In this document: piece by piece, positions 8,855 to 17,288 of the stretch
How positions within the stretch are numbered: the stretch's first letter is position 1
Layout: each line of letters begins with the position of its first letter
DNA from: Peptococcaceae bacterium
Lineage (GTDB): Bacteria; Bacillota; Peptococcia; Peptococcales; Peptococcaceae
Direction: 5' to 3'
NCBI GenBank assembly: GCA_017399005.1
Contig: JAFQEO010000009.1
Coordinates: 62,001-126,000, forward strand
DNA: 64,000 bases
Made by a program: the position numbers and the translations under genes
Notes under the pieces: generated by a model
Seen by the model: the letters and a program-made list of their open reading frames with translations, nothing else
Told to the model about the DNA's origin: nothing
The model's database searches: none

Positions 8855-8891
8855 CCATTGTCAGTTCAATCAGGTTCTGCTGTTGTTCTTT

Positions 8892-8919
8892 ATTATACTT
8901 GCAAAAAATATTTTTACAA
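8892..8919 (-). promoter_or_regulatory. Promoter of the Re-citrate synthase-aconitase-ICDH operon
   Basis: TTGTAA (8914-8919), a 16-bp spacer and a perfect TATAAT (8892-8897) on the minus strand. Transcription would begin near 8885 and enter the attenuator hairpin after about 30 nt. Confidence 0.75.
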
Positions 8920-9075
8920 TAGATTTGCAAAGGAATATTGTATACAGAACCGGTCAACTGCTAGGTTTTCCGCTATTTTCACTTTTTTCTTCTTCGTCCA
9001 TTTCTGAACATTTTCCGCAAATGCGATGATTTCGGCATCATTAGGCTGCAACCGCACAGTTGTGTGCCATCGCAC
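8914..9075 (-). CDS. Possible small hypothetical protein (53 residues)
   Basis: An open frame beginning at GTG 9075 encodes a basic small protein with a plausible helical centre (PNDAEIIAFAENVQKWTKK). It lies between the TraB-like gene and the Re-citrate synthase promoter and overlaps that promoter's -35. No good ribosome site precedes the GTG. It could be chance; I keep it only because its codon choice looks protein-like and the gap would otherwise be empty. Confidence 0.2.
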   Translation of the reverse strand: MRWHTTVRLQPNDAEIIAFAENVQKWTKKKKVKIAENLAVDRFCIQYSFANLL

Positions 9076-9113
9076 AAATTTGAATTCATTTGTCCGTCAC
9101 AGTCGTACATTTC

Positions 9114-10280
9114 TTAAAATACGCTCTTGATAATATCCAGTCCGGCAATAATCGTTCCGAGAGAGCTCCCCAGATTTGCCATAATGACTATCAGCAATGT
9201 CCGTAAAAACCGGTTGTGAAAAAATCCTTTAATGCTGAAAATATCATTGGAGATATTGCTGACATCTTCCACTTTCGGCTTGCGGATATGCGCTTCCATC
9301 AGTCCGGCGAACCAGCCGCAGGCCAGCATTGGATTCAATGATGAAATAGGAGCTACAACAAATGCTGTAATTACGCTTAACGGATGCCCCATCATCAACG
9401 CTGTAAACAGCGCGGCCAGGCCGCCGTTCCATAAAATCCAGGTACCCAGCTGCTGCATCCCGGTTTCCACACCCTGCACAAATCCATAAGCAATTAATGC
9501 AATAATCAGTGCCGGAATCCCCCAGCTGATAATTTTACCGCTTTTGCCGGCAGGCGGTACATTGCCGATTTCATTCATATCCTGCTCTTTGAAAATTTCT
9601 TCGGTTACCCCTGCCACATGGGCGCCGCCCAGAACAGCCACAACTTTTTTCCCCGGTGCATTTTTGATTTTATTGGCCAGATACTGGTCCCTCTCATGCA
9701 GTAAAATATCGGCAATTTTCGGGAATTCATCCTTCATATTTGCCATAGCGCCTTCCAGCATATCTTTCTGCAGCAGATTATTGATTTCCTCATCGGTGAT
9801 TTCATTTTCTTCTTCATCATCCAGCGCAAAGAACAGATTTAACAATAAATCGAACTTTTCTTTCAGATTCATCTTACGCCAGATTCGCATAAATGTAGTC
9901 TGCACACTGCGGTCTGCCAGTACCAGCTCGGCCCCCAGTTCCTCCGCAGACTGAATCCCCTGCACCATCTCCTGGCCTACATTGGTATCCAGCTGTTTTG
10001 CCAGACGCTTCTGATAAGAACCCAGCACCAGATTAGCCAGCATAAAGCCAACCTTTCCGTCTTTGATTACTTTGGTCAGATCTGTGTCAGACCAGCCTTT
10101 TGGATTTTTAATATTATTATAACGGTCTTCATCCAGTTCCACGCAAATGCTGTCTGGCTGTTCCCGGTCAATCACTTCTTTTACCAGTTCGGCACTTGCC
10201 TTGGATACATGCGCTGTCGCAATCAGAATCAGTTCTTTTTCCTGATACTGCACCCTGGTAATATGTTCTTCCTCCATCAT
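9114..10280 (-). CDS. TraB/PrgY-family membrane protein
   Basis: The 388-residue protein has the TraB domain (about 1-230): the LIATAHVSKASAELV opening, ICVELDEDRY, and the AVLGGAHVAGV motif near residue 205. Four or so membrane helices follow at the C-terminus (about 245-389). Enterococcal TraB/PrgY lower pheromone activity, and the fold is related to the Tiki/GumN-type metalloprotease clan. The chromosomal role in anaerobes is not established. The ATG at 10280 was chosen over upstream 10301 because AAGGAG lies 7 nt before it. The gene stands alone with its own promoter (10321-10349). Confidence 0.85.
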   Translation of the reverse strand: MMEEEHITRVQYQEKELILIATAHVSKASAELVKEVIDREQPDSICVELDEDRYNNIKNPKGWSDTDLTKVIKDGKVGFMLANLVLGSYQKRLAKQLDTNVGQEMVQGIQSAEELGAELVLADRSVQTTFMRIWRKMNLKEKFDLLLNLFFALDDEEENEITDEEINNLLQKDMLEGAMANMKDEFPKIADILLHERDQYLANKIKNAPGKKVVAVLGGAHVAGVTEEIFKEQDMNEIGNVPPAGKSGKIISWGIPALIIALIAYGFVQGVETGMQQLGTWILWNGGLAALFTALMMGHPLSVITAFVVAPISSLNPMLACGWFAGLMEAHIRKPKVEDVSNISNDIFSIKGFFHNRFLRTLLIVIMANLGSSLGTIIAGLDIIKSVF

Positions 10281-10320
10281 CCCGTTGCTCCTTTTCCACA
10301 TGATTGTTCATTTGCAGTTT

Positions 10321-10349
10321 ATTATAATCTTTTTTTGCAAGTCATGCAA
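10321..10349 (-). promoter_or_regulatory. Promoter of the TraB-like gene
   Basis: TTGCAT (10344-10349), 17-bp spacer, TATAAT (10321-10326), minus strand. Start codon 41 nt downstream. Confidence 0.75.
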
Positions 10350-10420
10350 CTCGTTATTAATTCCCTGTTTTATGTTGAAAAATCCTATCTACTTTTAATT
10401 ATATTATTCTTTCCAAATAT

Positions 10421-10460
10421 AAAAAGCCATTATCAACCTAATTGCCAATAACAGCTTTTT
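10421..10460 (-). terminator. Terminator at the end of the catabolic island operon
   Basis: AAAAAGC/GCTTTTT-type stem extended by TTAT/ATAA pairs, with the T-rich 3' arm serving as the release tract on the minus strand. It lies just past the threonine aldolase stop. Confidence 0.7.
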
Positions 10461-10470
10461 TAACTAATTG

Positions 10471-11496
10471 TTATCTTAAAATTTCTTTTATCGTTTTCTC
10501 AACGATATTGATATCATCCCACGAAATATCTTTATGGCAAACCATTCGATACTGTTTTTTTCCTAAAACTTTTATTTTAATATTTTTCTCTAACAATTTC
10601 TGTATAAAACTTTCTTCCAAAATCGAACAATGATTCAAATCCAAACAAATAATATTCGTCATATTATTTCCCCAGTGTACTAATTCCATATCAAAATTTT
10701 GCAAGTTGGTGGCTAATATGCTTGCTTTTTCATTGTCTTCTGCAATTTGTTGCTGCATCAATCGTATTGCTATACTTCCTGCCGCTGCCATATAACCAGC
10801 TTGTCGGAAACCACCACCAAGTCGCTGTTTCATCCATCTTGCTTTTTCTATAAATTCTGCTGTTCCGCATAACATTGCTCCAAATGGGGCTGCTAAACCT
10901 TTTGTTAGGCAAAACTGTACCGCATCAACTGATTTACATAATTGTGCTACAGGCACTTGTAATTTGGCAGCTGCATTGAAAATACGCGCTCCATCTAAAT
11001 ACAGAGGAATAGTATATTGATGTGCAAGATTCGCTAATTTATTTGTATCTTCAACCGAAATTGCATATCCACGATTTAAATTATACGTATTTTCCAGACA
11101 AATCAGTCCTGTTTTTGGGCTTTGCACACCGTAGGGACGAATTGCTGATGTTATTTCCTCAAACGGAATATTGCCCCGAGAAATTGAAATAGGCTTCACC
11201 TGCACCTGACTTAAAGCTGCAAGACCACCGGCTTCCAGATTATATATATGACTTTCCGCACCAGCAATTATTTCCTCTCCACGCTGTGTGAATGCCATTG
11301 CAGCAATCTGGTTAGACATTGTTCCAGAGACCGTAAACAAAGCTGCCTCTTTACCTGTAATTTGAGCCGCTAAACTTTCCAGTTCCTGCACACTGATATC
11401 TTCACGCAAAATATCATCCCCAACATTTGCAGATATCATTGCATCTAACATCTGTCTTATCGGTGTTGTTACAGTGTCGCTTCTTAAATCAATCAT
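10471..11496 (-). CDS. Low-specificity threonine aldolase family (PLP) enzyme
   Basis: A 341-residue fold-type I PLP enzyme of the beta-eliminating lyase family. Diagnostic segments: MIDLRSDTVTTP at the N-terminus, FTVSGTMSNQIA, LENTYNLNRG, LYLDGARIFNAA, and the lysine loop FCLTKGLAAPFGA. Such enzymes cleave beta-hydroxy-alpha-amino acids (threonine, phenylserine, beta-hydroxyaspartate) to glycine plus an aldehyde. It is the last gene of the AT-rich catabolic island. A strong terminator hairpin sits immediately before its ribosome site, so it is probably expressed below the upstream genes or conditionally. Substrate is open; threonine itself need not be the physiological one. Confidence 0.88.
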   Translation of the reverse strand: MIDLRSDTVTTPIRQMLDAMISANVGDDILREDISVQELESLAAQITGKEAALFTVSGTMSNQIAAMAFTQRGEEIIAGAESHIYNLEAGGLAALSQVQVKPISISRGNIPFEEITSAIRPYGVQSPKTGLICLENTYNLNRGYAISVEDTNKLANLAHQYTIPLYLDGARIFNAAAKLQVPVAQLCKSVDAVQFCLTKGLAAPFGAMLCGTAEFIEKARWMKQRLGGGFRQAGYMAAAGSIAIRLMQQQIAEDNEKASILATNLQNFDMELVHWGNNMTNIICLDLNHCSILEESFIQKLLEKNIKIKVLGKKQYRMVCHKDISWDDINIVEKTIKEILR

Positions 11497-11515
11497 TTTT
11501 TACACCTCCAAAAAA

Positions 11516-11567
11516 GTGTCATGGCCACTTTTCTGTAATAATTTATTCACAGAAAAAGCCATGACAC
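11516..11567 (-). terminator. Internal terminator/attenuator before the threonine aldolase gene
   Basis: A 10-bp perfect stem GTGTCATGGC/GCCATGACAC with a paired TTTTTCTGT/ACAGAAAA inner arm is followed by TTTTTT that runs straight into the GGAGG of the next gene. Confidence 0.8.
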
Positions 11568-11576
11568 CTTCCATTT

Positions 11577-12656
11577 CTAAATCCCTATATGCATTTGAGC
11601 TCGGCTATAATGCTGTAATACCTCTTCATCTAATTCTGGATAATAATTTGGTGGGATTATCAATTTTCCATTTTCAAATCCTAAGGAATTTGCGAACAAA
11701 GATACTGTTGGCTTTAAATAACCATTTTGCTCGCCAGCTGTCCAACAATTTGTATTATAGCCTATTAACGTTTCATGATAACAGCCTATATCAGCAGCTA
11801 CTCCATTACCTAGCAAAACATCAATTCCATACTTAGATGCTATTGCCATTTCCTCCGCCATTGCCACAGCACTTGCAGATTTCATTAATTTAAATTTTAT
11901 ATATTTTGCGCAATTTAATTCGCCGGTTTTAATGACATCATCTTTATCAAAAATTGATTCATCAAGCATCAAGGGTAATGGAGAATCCTCTGCTAAACGC
12001 TGCATTGGTTCCCAAATACCTGCTGTAAACGGTTGTTCCAACAATTGGATATTGTATGGATCAATACTATGAGTAAATTTATATGCTTCATCAAAAGTAT
12101 ATCCCTGATTGGCATCTAATCGTAACATCGCACGTTCTTTAACAATATCCTGAATCAATTTAACTTTCTTAATGTCTTTTTCCAGCTCAAATCCTACTTT
12201 TACCTTTAACGTGCCATACCCTTCCTGCAGACGTTTTTCCAGATGCTCCTCCAAAGTCTCGTTTGCAGGAGGATTTACAATCCCAACTAACGGAAACTGA
12301 ATTCCTTCAGAAGGAACTTGCAATACTGGTACATCTTGTAATTCTTCTAGTGCTGTTAAAAATATTGTAGCACCAAAAGGATATTCTTTTTTCTGTTGCA
12401 AAATTTGATTATGTGCTGCTTCAAAAGATTGTCCTAAGAGTTTTTTTGCTTCTGTACAAACAAATTCCCAAATTCCTTCTGGAGTTTCATGTTGATAACC
12501 AGGCTGTGCAGGTGTTCCTTCCCCCATACCTCTTCTCCCTTTTTCATCTGTCATTACTACAATGATTGAGGTAAATTCTTTCAAAATACCAAGGGAATTC
12601 CCATATGGTACTTTTAACGGTAACCTTAAATCATAACAATCTATTTTGCAAATCAT
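11577..12656 (-). CDS. Enolase-superfamily enzyme (muconate lactonizing/racemase-epimerase subgroup)
   Basis: This 359-residue protein has the capping domain (1-120) and TIM barrel of the mandelate racemase/MLE branch. The acid-base pair is visible as K-x-K in TLKVKVG on strand 2 and as the lysine in YIKFKLMK on strand 6. Metal ligands are LRLDANQ, LLEQPF and LMLDES (D, E, D). That lysine pair is shared by dipeptide epimerases, N-acyl amino acid racemases, o-succinylbenzoate synthase and muconate cycloisomerase. No menaquinone genes are near. The adjacent M20 deacylase suggests epimerisation of an N-acyl or peptide-linked amino acid, which is inference. I chose the ATG at 12656 (GGGGTG upstream) over a TTG at 12683. 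Confidence 0.82.
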   Translation of the reverse strand: MICKIDCYDLRLPLKVPYGNSLGILKEFTSIIVVMTDEKGRRGMGEGTPAQPGYQHETPEGIWEFVCTEAKKLLGQSFEAAHNQILQQKKEYPFGATIFLTALEELQDVPVLQVPSEGIQFPLVGIVNPPANETLEEHLEKRLQEGYGTLKVKVGFELEKDIKKVKLIQDIVKERAMLRLDANQGYTFDEAYKFTHSIDPYNIQLLEQPFTAGIWEPMQRLAEDSPLPLMLDESIFDKDDVIKTGELNCAKYIKFKLMKSASAVAMAEEMAIASKYGIDVLLGNGVAADIGCYHETLIGYNTNCWTAGEQNGYLKPTVSLFANSLGFENGKLIIPPNYYPELDEEVLQHYSRAQMHIGI

Positions 12657-12692
12657 ATCTGTCACCCCATTCGCCCGAACCAATCTCGTTAT

Positions 12693-13724
12693 TTATTTGC
12701 GACCTAATGTTGTCATCAATTCATCTAATAATTCTTCACCAATATTTTCAACAAAATAAGGATCTGTGTACAGTTCTTCTGTCACAGCTTTAAATGCTTC
12801 AATTTCAGCCTCATTAACTTCAACTTTTCCTTCAATTTCAGCATATACTTCTGCTTCTAACTCTTCTGTCATAGCCCAGCTTTCATCCTGTACCAGCAGA
12901 GCTGCTTCTCTTAATGCTTGCTGTACGTCTTCTGGATAGCTATCCCATTTATCTTTAGCAAATACAACTTCGTAAACTAATACTAAGTGGTTAGTAATAG
13001 ACGCATATTTCTGAACATCCTGATATGCACTTGTTACTAAAACATAAATTGGATTTTCCTGACCATCAACAACACCCTGCTGCAATGCACTAAATGTTTC
13101 ACTAGCTGCTAATGCCGCTGGAGCAGCACCTAACTGTTCAAACAATGCCTGTCTAGAAGGACTTGTGGAAATTCTAATTTTCAAACCTTCTAAATCTTCT
13201 GGTGTATAAATCGGTCTTACATTATTTGTAATCTGTCTCCAGCCTGTAAACCAGTAACCCAAGTTTACATATCCTTTTTCTTCCAAGGATGCATTTAACA
13301 TTTCCCCCACTTTACCTTTTGTCACTTTTTCAACATCTTCTCTTGTATTAAAGAGATATGGCAAGTCAAACAGGAAGAATTTTGTATCCACATTTGTTAA
13401 TGGAGAACCAACGATTAATGCATCATGTGTTCCAAGTTTCATACCCTCTAAAATATTTACATCGCTGCCAAGTTGTGCATCTGGAAAAACTTGAATTTCT
13501 ACGCGATCACTACCTAACTTGTTTTCTACATATTCTTTCATTTTGTAGGCACCTTGTACCGCTACACTACCTTCACCCTGCGACGAGTTTAATTGAATAA
13601 CAATTTTCTCCGTTGGCTGACTATCAGGCCCTGACTGCTGAGTATCATTGCCTCCACAGCCTGCTAAACTGCCAATCACTAAACTACAAATCAATAACAT
13701 ACAAACCATTTTACGAAATTTCAT
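12693..13724 (-). CDS. TRAP transporter solute-binding protein (DctP type)
   Basis: A 343-residue extracytoplasmic lipoprotein. The signal peptide ends in the lipobox LAGC (cysteine near residue 22). Then come the DctP fold landmarks QVFPDAQLGSDVNILEGM, LPYLFNTREDVEKV and the conserved arginine segment LKIRISTSPSRQALFEQLGA, followed by VDGQENPIYVL. That arginine normally grips a carboxylate, so the ligand is probably an organic acid or acylated amino acid. It is encoded with the DctM and DctQ membrane subunits and catabolic enzymes. The start at 13724 follows TAGGAGG; an upstream start at 13742 would extend the signal peptide by six residues. Confidence 0.93.
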   Translation of the reverse strand: MKFRKMVCMLLICSLVIGSLAGCGGNDTQQSGPDSQPTEKIVIQLNSSQGEGSVAVQGAYKMKEYVENKLGSDRVEIQVFPDAQLGSDVNILEGMKLGTHDALIVGSPLTNVDTKFFLFDLPYLFNTREDVEKVTKGKVGEMLNASLEEKGYVNLGYWFTGWRQITNNVRPIYTPEDLEGLKIRISTSPSRQALFEQLGAAPAALAASETFSALQQGVVDGQENPIYVLVTSAYQDVQKYASITNHLVLVYEVVFAKDKWDSYPEDVQQALREAALLVQDESWAMTEELEAEVYAEIEGKVEVNEAEIEAFKAVTEELYTDPYFVENIGEELLDELMTTLGRK

Positions 13725-13755
13725 AACAATACCTCCTACCATAATATTATATAAT

Positions 13756-15033
13756 TTAAATTGCCATTATATTTGGCAACCACAGTGACAAGCTTGGGAA
13801 TAAAACAACTACTGCTAACACTATTATCATCATCCCAATTACTGGTAAAATGTACGGAAGAACTTTATCCACACCAATTTGCGCAATACCCATCGTCGTC
13901 ATTAAAACACTGGCAACCGGAGGAGATACCTGTCCAACACATAACGCAATACATGCAATAACACCAAACTGCGTCAAATCCCAGCCAACACTTGCTACTA
14001 CTGGTGTTAAGATTGGTAATATCATTACAATCAATGGCGATGCCTGCAGGAACATGCCCGCGATTAAAATTATTACAATTGCCATAATCATAATAATATA
14101 TGGATTATTTGAAAGACTTAACATGGCCTCTGCTAAGTTTTGTGGAATTCTTTGTTGAGAAATAAACCAGCCTAAAATAGAAGAGGTACTTACCATAATC
14201 ATCACAACAGAAGTTTGTCTAGCAGCACCTTTCAATGCAGGGACGATATCTCTGATATGAAATTCTTTATAAATGAAAATTCCAACTAATAGAGAATACG
14301 CAACTCCAGCTGCACCTGCTTCTGTTGGCGTAAAAAAACCAAATAAAATTCCGCCAACAACAATAATTGGTAATAGAAGGCCAAAAATTGCACGTTTTAA
14401 TGTTCTCAGTACTTCCGATAAATTCAACCGGCCTTCTGACTGCAGTCCTTCTTTTTTAGCAAAAATGTATACTAAAAGCATAAAGGAAAGAGACATCATT
14501 AAACCAGGAATAATCCCTGCAATAAATAAACCACTAATAGAAACACCCGCGATTACAGCATATAAAATCATGTTGATACTAGGAGGAATCATCGAAGCTA
14601 ATGTTGCCGCTGCAGAAGCTGTTGCAGTCGCAAACGGCTTACTATATCCTCTTCTTTCCATCTGTGGTATCAAAATAGACCCAATTGCTGCCGCATCTGC
14701 TGTTGCAGAACCCGAAATTGCCGCCATCACGGTTCCTGTTAATATTGTTGCCATGCCGAGACCGCCTCGTACAAAACCTACAATGGAACTAGCAAAATCA
14801 ATTAATCGAGTAGAAATACTGGAACGATTCATAATTTCGCCCATCAACATAAACAATGGAATCGCAACTAATGTGTAAGTATTAGCACCACTAAAGAACA
14901 TTAATGGCACTACTTCTAATTTAATCCCACCAACCAGAAGCATTGCAGCAACACCGGTTAAACCTAATGTGTAGGCAATTGGAACACCGATTGCAAATAA
15001 AGCAAACAAGATTAATACTACAATTCCAATCAT
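13756..15033 (-). CDS. TRAP transporter large permease (DctM type)
   Basis: A 425-residue, very hydrophobic protein of about 12 helices that forms the ion-driven channel. Signature segments: FMLMGEIMNRSSIS, GGLGMATILTGTVMAAISGSATADAAAIGSI, MERRGYSKPFATA and FFTPTEAGAAGVAYSLL. Its ATG overlaps the DctQ stop region by 4 nt, the usual coupling of these subunits. TRAP systems use a Na+ or H+ gradient, so uptake here does not consume ATP. Confidence 0.95.
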   Translation of the reverse strand: MIGIVVLILFALFAIGVPIAYTLGLTGVAAMLLVGGIKLEVVPLMFFSGANTYTLVAIPLFMLMGEIMNRSSISTRLIDFASSIVGFVRGGLGMATILTGTVMAAISGSATADAAAIGSILIPQMERRGYSKPFATATASAAATLASMIPPSINMILYAVIAGVSISGLFIAGIIPGLMMSLSFMLLVYIFAKKEGLQSEGRLNLSEVLRTLKRAIFGLLLPIIVVGGILFGFFTPTEAGAAGVAYSLLVGIFIYKEFHIRDIVPALKGAARQTSVVMIMVSTSSILGWFISQQRIPQNLAEAMLSLSNNPYIIMIMAIVIILIAGMFLQASPLIVMILPILTPVVASVGWDLTQFGVIACIALCVGQVSPPVASVLMTTMGIAQIGVDKVLPYILPVIGMMIIVLAVVVLFPSLSLWLPNIMAI

Positions 15034-15518
15034 GGCTGTACACCTCCCACACCTTTTATTGCTTTGATATCCATTAAAATGTCGCGAATTAGAATAATAA
15101 TGCTAAGAACTGAAGTAATTGGTAACGGAGAATAGATAAAGGATCGTGAAATCGGTAATGATACTGCTGTCATCCCTCCCAATTTTGTCATTAACGGCAG
15201 GCTATAATAGAAAATAATTGCCAGGAATACAACAATCAAGCAATCTACTGTTAATCGCATAATCTGCTGTCCTTTTTGTGGCAATCTGTCTACTAAAGCA
15301 TCAATCGCTAAATGTTTTTTATCATACAGCGCTGCCACTGCCCCGTACAATGTGAGCCATACTAAAAGGTATCCGCCCATTTCATCGGACCAGGAAAGAG
15401 AATCATTTAATACTTTTCTGCAGAAAATCTGCAAAATCATAACAACTGCTAAAATGCCGGCGCAGCCAGCTGAAATAAACATTGATATCTGCGCAATTAA
15501 CTTACACAAACGCTCCAT
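15030..15518 (-). CDS. TRAP transporter small permease (DctQ type)
   Basis: A 162-residue four-helix membrane subunit. The family signature is seen in LQIFCRKVLNDSLSWSDEMGGYLLVWLTLYGA. It joins the DctM subunit into the functional transporter. AAGGAGG precedes the ATG. A 9-bp hairpin (15551-15585) lies between this gene and the upstream FMN enzyme gene. Confidence 0.92.
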   Translation of the reverse strand: MERLCKLIAQISMFISAGCAGILAVVMILQIFCRKVLNDSLSWSDEMGGYLLVWLTLYGAVAALYDKKHLAIDALVDRLPQKGQQIMRLTVDCLIVVFLAIIFYYSLPLMTKLGGMTAVSLPISRSFIYSPLPITSVLSIIILIRDILMDIKAIKGVGGVQP

Positions 15519-15550
15519 GAATACTTCAACCTCCTTTCAACAACTGTCTC

Positions 15551-15585
15551 GTGAACCGGCCTGCCTTCTTTTTCGACCGGTTCAC
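15551..15585 (-). other. Intercistronic hairpin without T-tract
   Basis: Perfect GTGAACCGG/CCGGTTCAC stem, 17-nt loop, no run of T after it. It probably acts in mRNA processing or stability between the FMN enzyme and transporter cistrons rather than in termination. Confidence 0.5.
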
Positions 15586-15623
15586 ACTTCTTATATTGCT
15601 ATTATTTTTATCGGGGGCATCTA

Positions 15624-17252
15624 TCAGCCATTCAGAATCTGTTTTGCTAAATCATCCTGGGCATCTGTAATAAACGGAATGCCGGTTTCCCGTTCGGTTT
15701 CTCTATTGCCAGATGCCAAGTCTGCACGCTCAATGCTTGCAACATTGAAACTTCTAGCACCAGCCATCAACTGCTGCATACCGACCATCAGTTTATCAAT
15801 GTAAGTCCAGATTGCCACTGCACCTAATGGGATATCTTTCATTGCATCAGCACCAACCATATTTTTGAAATCATCATAGCCTTCAAAAATTTCTTCTGGT
15901 GTATTGCCACATTCCTGTACCACTGCCGGCAGTTTATCCCATGCACCGTTTACCAGTGCTTTTCGTTCCGGATAAAGTGCTCCTTCAATATTGGAACCAA
16001 CGAAACCTGGAATCATAATTGCACGACCTAATGTGATTGCTTTACAGAATGGTGCGCCTAATGCCATTGCCTTATAAACATGATCTGCTCTCGCCAGACC
16101 GCCTGCAAACGATAAGTCTGCTGCAAATTCGCCTTTATCTGCAAGTATTTTATTATATTCATAGGCTTTTGCATGAGCCAGTATAGAAGGAACGCCGCCA
16201 TGTTCCATCATCGGCCATGGGCTATGAGCAGTGCCACCGCCAGAGCCATCTACTACAACCAGATCAATTCTTGCTTTAGATGCCACTTTCAATGCCATTG
16301 CCAGACTTGCCATTTCCAGCCCGCCAATTTTTAAAATAATACGTTCAATCCCTTTTGCACGAATTTTGTCAACTAATGTAACAAATTCTTTTTCAACCTG
16401 TTCATAGGTATCTAATGCGGTATGTGGAACACGACTCTGCCGTGTGAATCGAATGCTCCCGCCTTCTGCATATATTTTTTCGATTGCAGGATCATTTGGA
16501 TTCGGGAAAATTGGATAATGTTTACTCATAAATTTAGCATGTGCCAAATCTTTTGTAATAACTTCACCATTGATAACCTTACCACCTTGACTCCATTTAA
16601 TCTCCAGAATTACTTTGTTACCATATTTTTCACAGATATAATCAATTGTCGGACCCTGATATACATCATCATAGTTCATCTGTACAACAATGCCGCCGTA
16701 GCCCTGGTCATATCTTAAAAATGCGTCAACCATTTTTTCCACACGAGGCGCTTTTAATACTTTCCCATTCTGTACAACCATTTCTTTATCCATATTCATG
16801 GCATTTTCACCAATTACCAATGGATAACCAACTACAGCCGCTGCAGTTGCATAGGATGACCAGTATTTGCTTACTGCATTCAATGCCGGTCCCTGTATGA
16901 TTGGTACACGGCATTTAGTTTTCATACTAGCGCCAAATTCTGTGCTAACATCTACATTAGCAGATACACAGTACTCACTACTTCTGTCTTTTGCGCCTTT
17001 CACACCGTAAATCTTAGACTGAACACGCAGAGAATTATATGAAATACCAACCGGGTTGATATTGTCACTTCCGTAAATAACACTTCCTGTTGGTTCTGGT
17101 GAATAAATTGTCTGTCTTCCTCTAAAAGATGAGACAAAAGTCTCACATTTTCCCTGACAGTCTGTACGGCACTGTTCACAGAGTCCTGATTCACAAGGTG
17201 TCCCTCGGTTAACACTTCCCACAATTTCATTCATTTTTGGCCAATTTCCCAT
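15624..17252 (-). CDS. Stand-alone FMN-binding glutamate-synthase-like oxidoreductase
   Basis: The 542 residues correspond to the central FMN domain of glutamate synthase: VPIIQGPALNAVSKYW, IILKIGGLEMASLAMALKVASKARIDLVVVDGSGGGTAHSPW, SFAGGLARADHVYKAMALGAPFCKAITLGRA. The N-terminal glutaminase domain and the C-terminal beta-helix domain are absent. A cysteine cluster at residues 19-35 (CESGLCEQCRTDCQGKC) could bind an Fe-S centre. The C-x5-C-x4-C triad that normally holds the 3Fe-4S cluster after the FMN site is not present. It lies between an M20 peptidase and a TRAP transporter, so a role in catabolising an imported amino-acid derivative is more likely than ammonia assimilation. The true reaction is unknown. 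Confidence 0.82.
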   Translation of the reverse strand: MGNWPKMNEIVGSVNRGTPCESGLCEQCRTDCQGKCETFVSSFRGRQTIYSPEPTGSVIYGSDNINPVGISYNSLRVQSKIYGVKGAKDRSSEYCVSANVDVSTEFGASMKTKCRVPIIQGPALNAVSKYWSSYATAAAVVGYPLVIGENAMNMDKEMVVQNGKVLKAPRVEKMVDAFLRYDQGYGGIVVQMNYDDVYQGPTIDYICEKYGNKVILEIKWSQGGKVINGEVITKDLAHAKFMSKHYPIFPNPNDPAIEKIYAEGGSIRFTRQSRVPHTALDTYEQVEKEFVTLVDKIRAKGIERIILKIGGLEMASLAMALKVASKARIDLVVVDGSGGGTAHSPWPMMEHGGVPSILAHAKAYEYNKILADKGEFAADLSFAGGLARADHVYKAMALGAPFCKAITLGRAIMIPGFVGSNIEGALYPERKALVNGAWDKLPAVVQECGNTPEEIFEGYDDFKNMVGADAMKDIPLGAVAIWTYIDKLMVGMQQLMAGARSFNVASIERADLASGNRETERETGIPFITDAQDDLAKQILNG

Positions 17253-17288
17253 TATAATCTCCTCCTCACATAAAGGTTTATTTTTGTT

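Noticed and set aside
8799-8858. 19-codon leader peptide overlapping the Re-citrate synthase attenuator
   Set aside because: No ribosome site before its ATG and no run of a regulatory codon, so classical leader-peptide attenuation is not supported.
8812-8919. T-box riboswitch in the Re-citrate synthase leader
   Set aside because: The leader is only about 100 nt and lacks the T-box consensus and a specifier stem.
15624-17252. Conventional glutamate synthase large subunit
   Set aside because: Missing glutaminase domain, beta-helix domain and 3Fe-4S cysteine triad; no GltD-like partner nearby.
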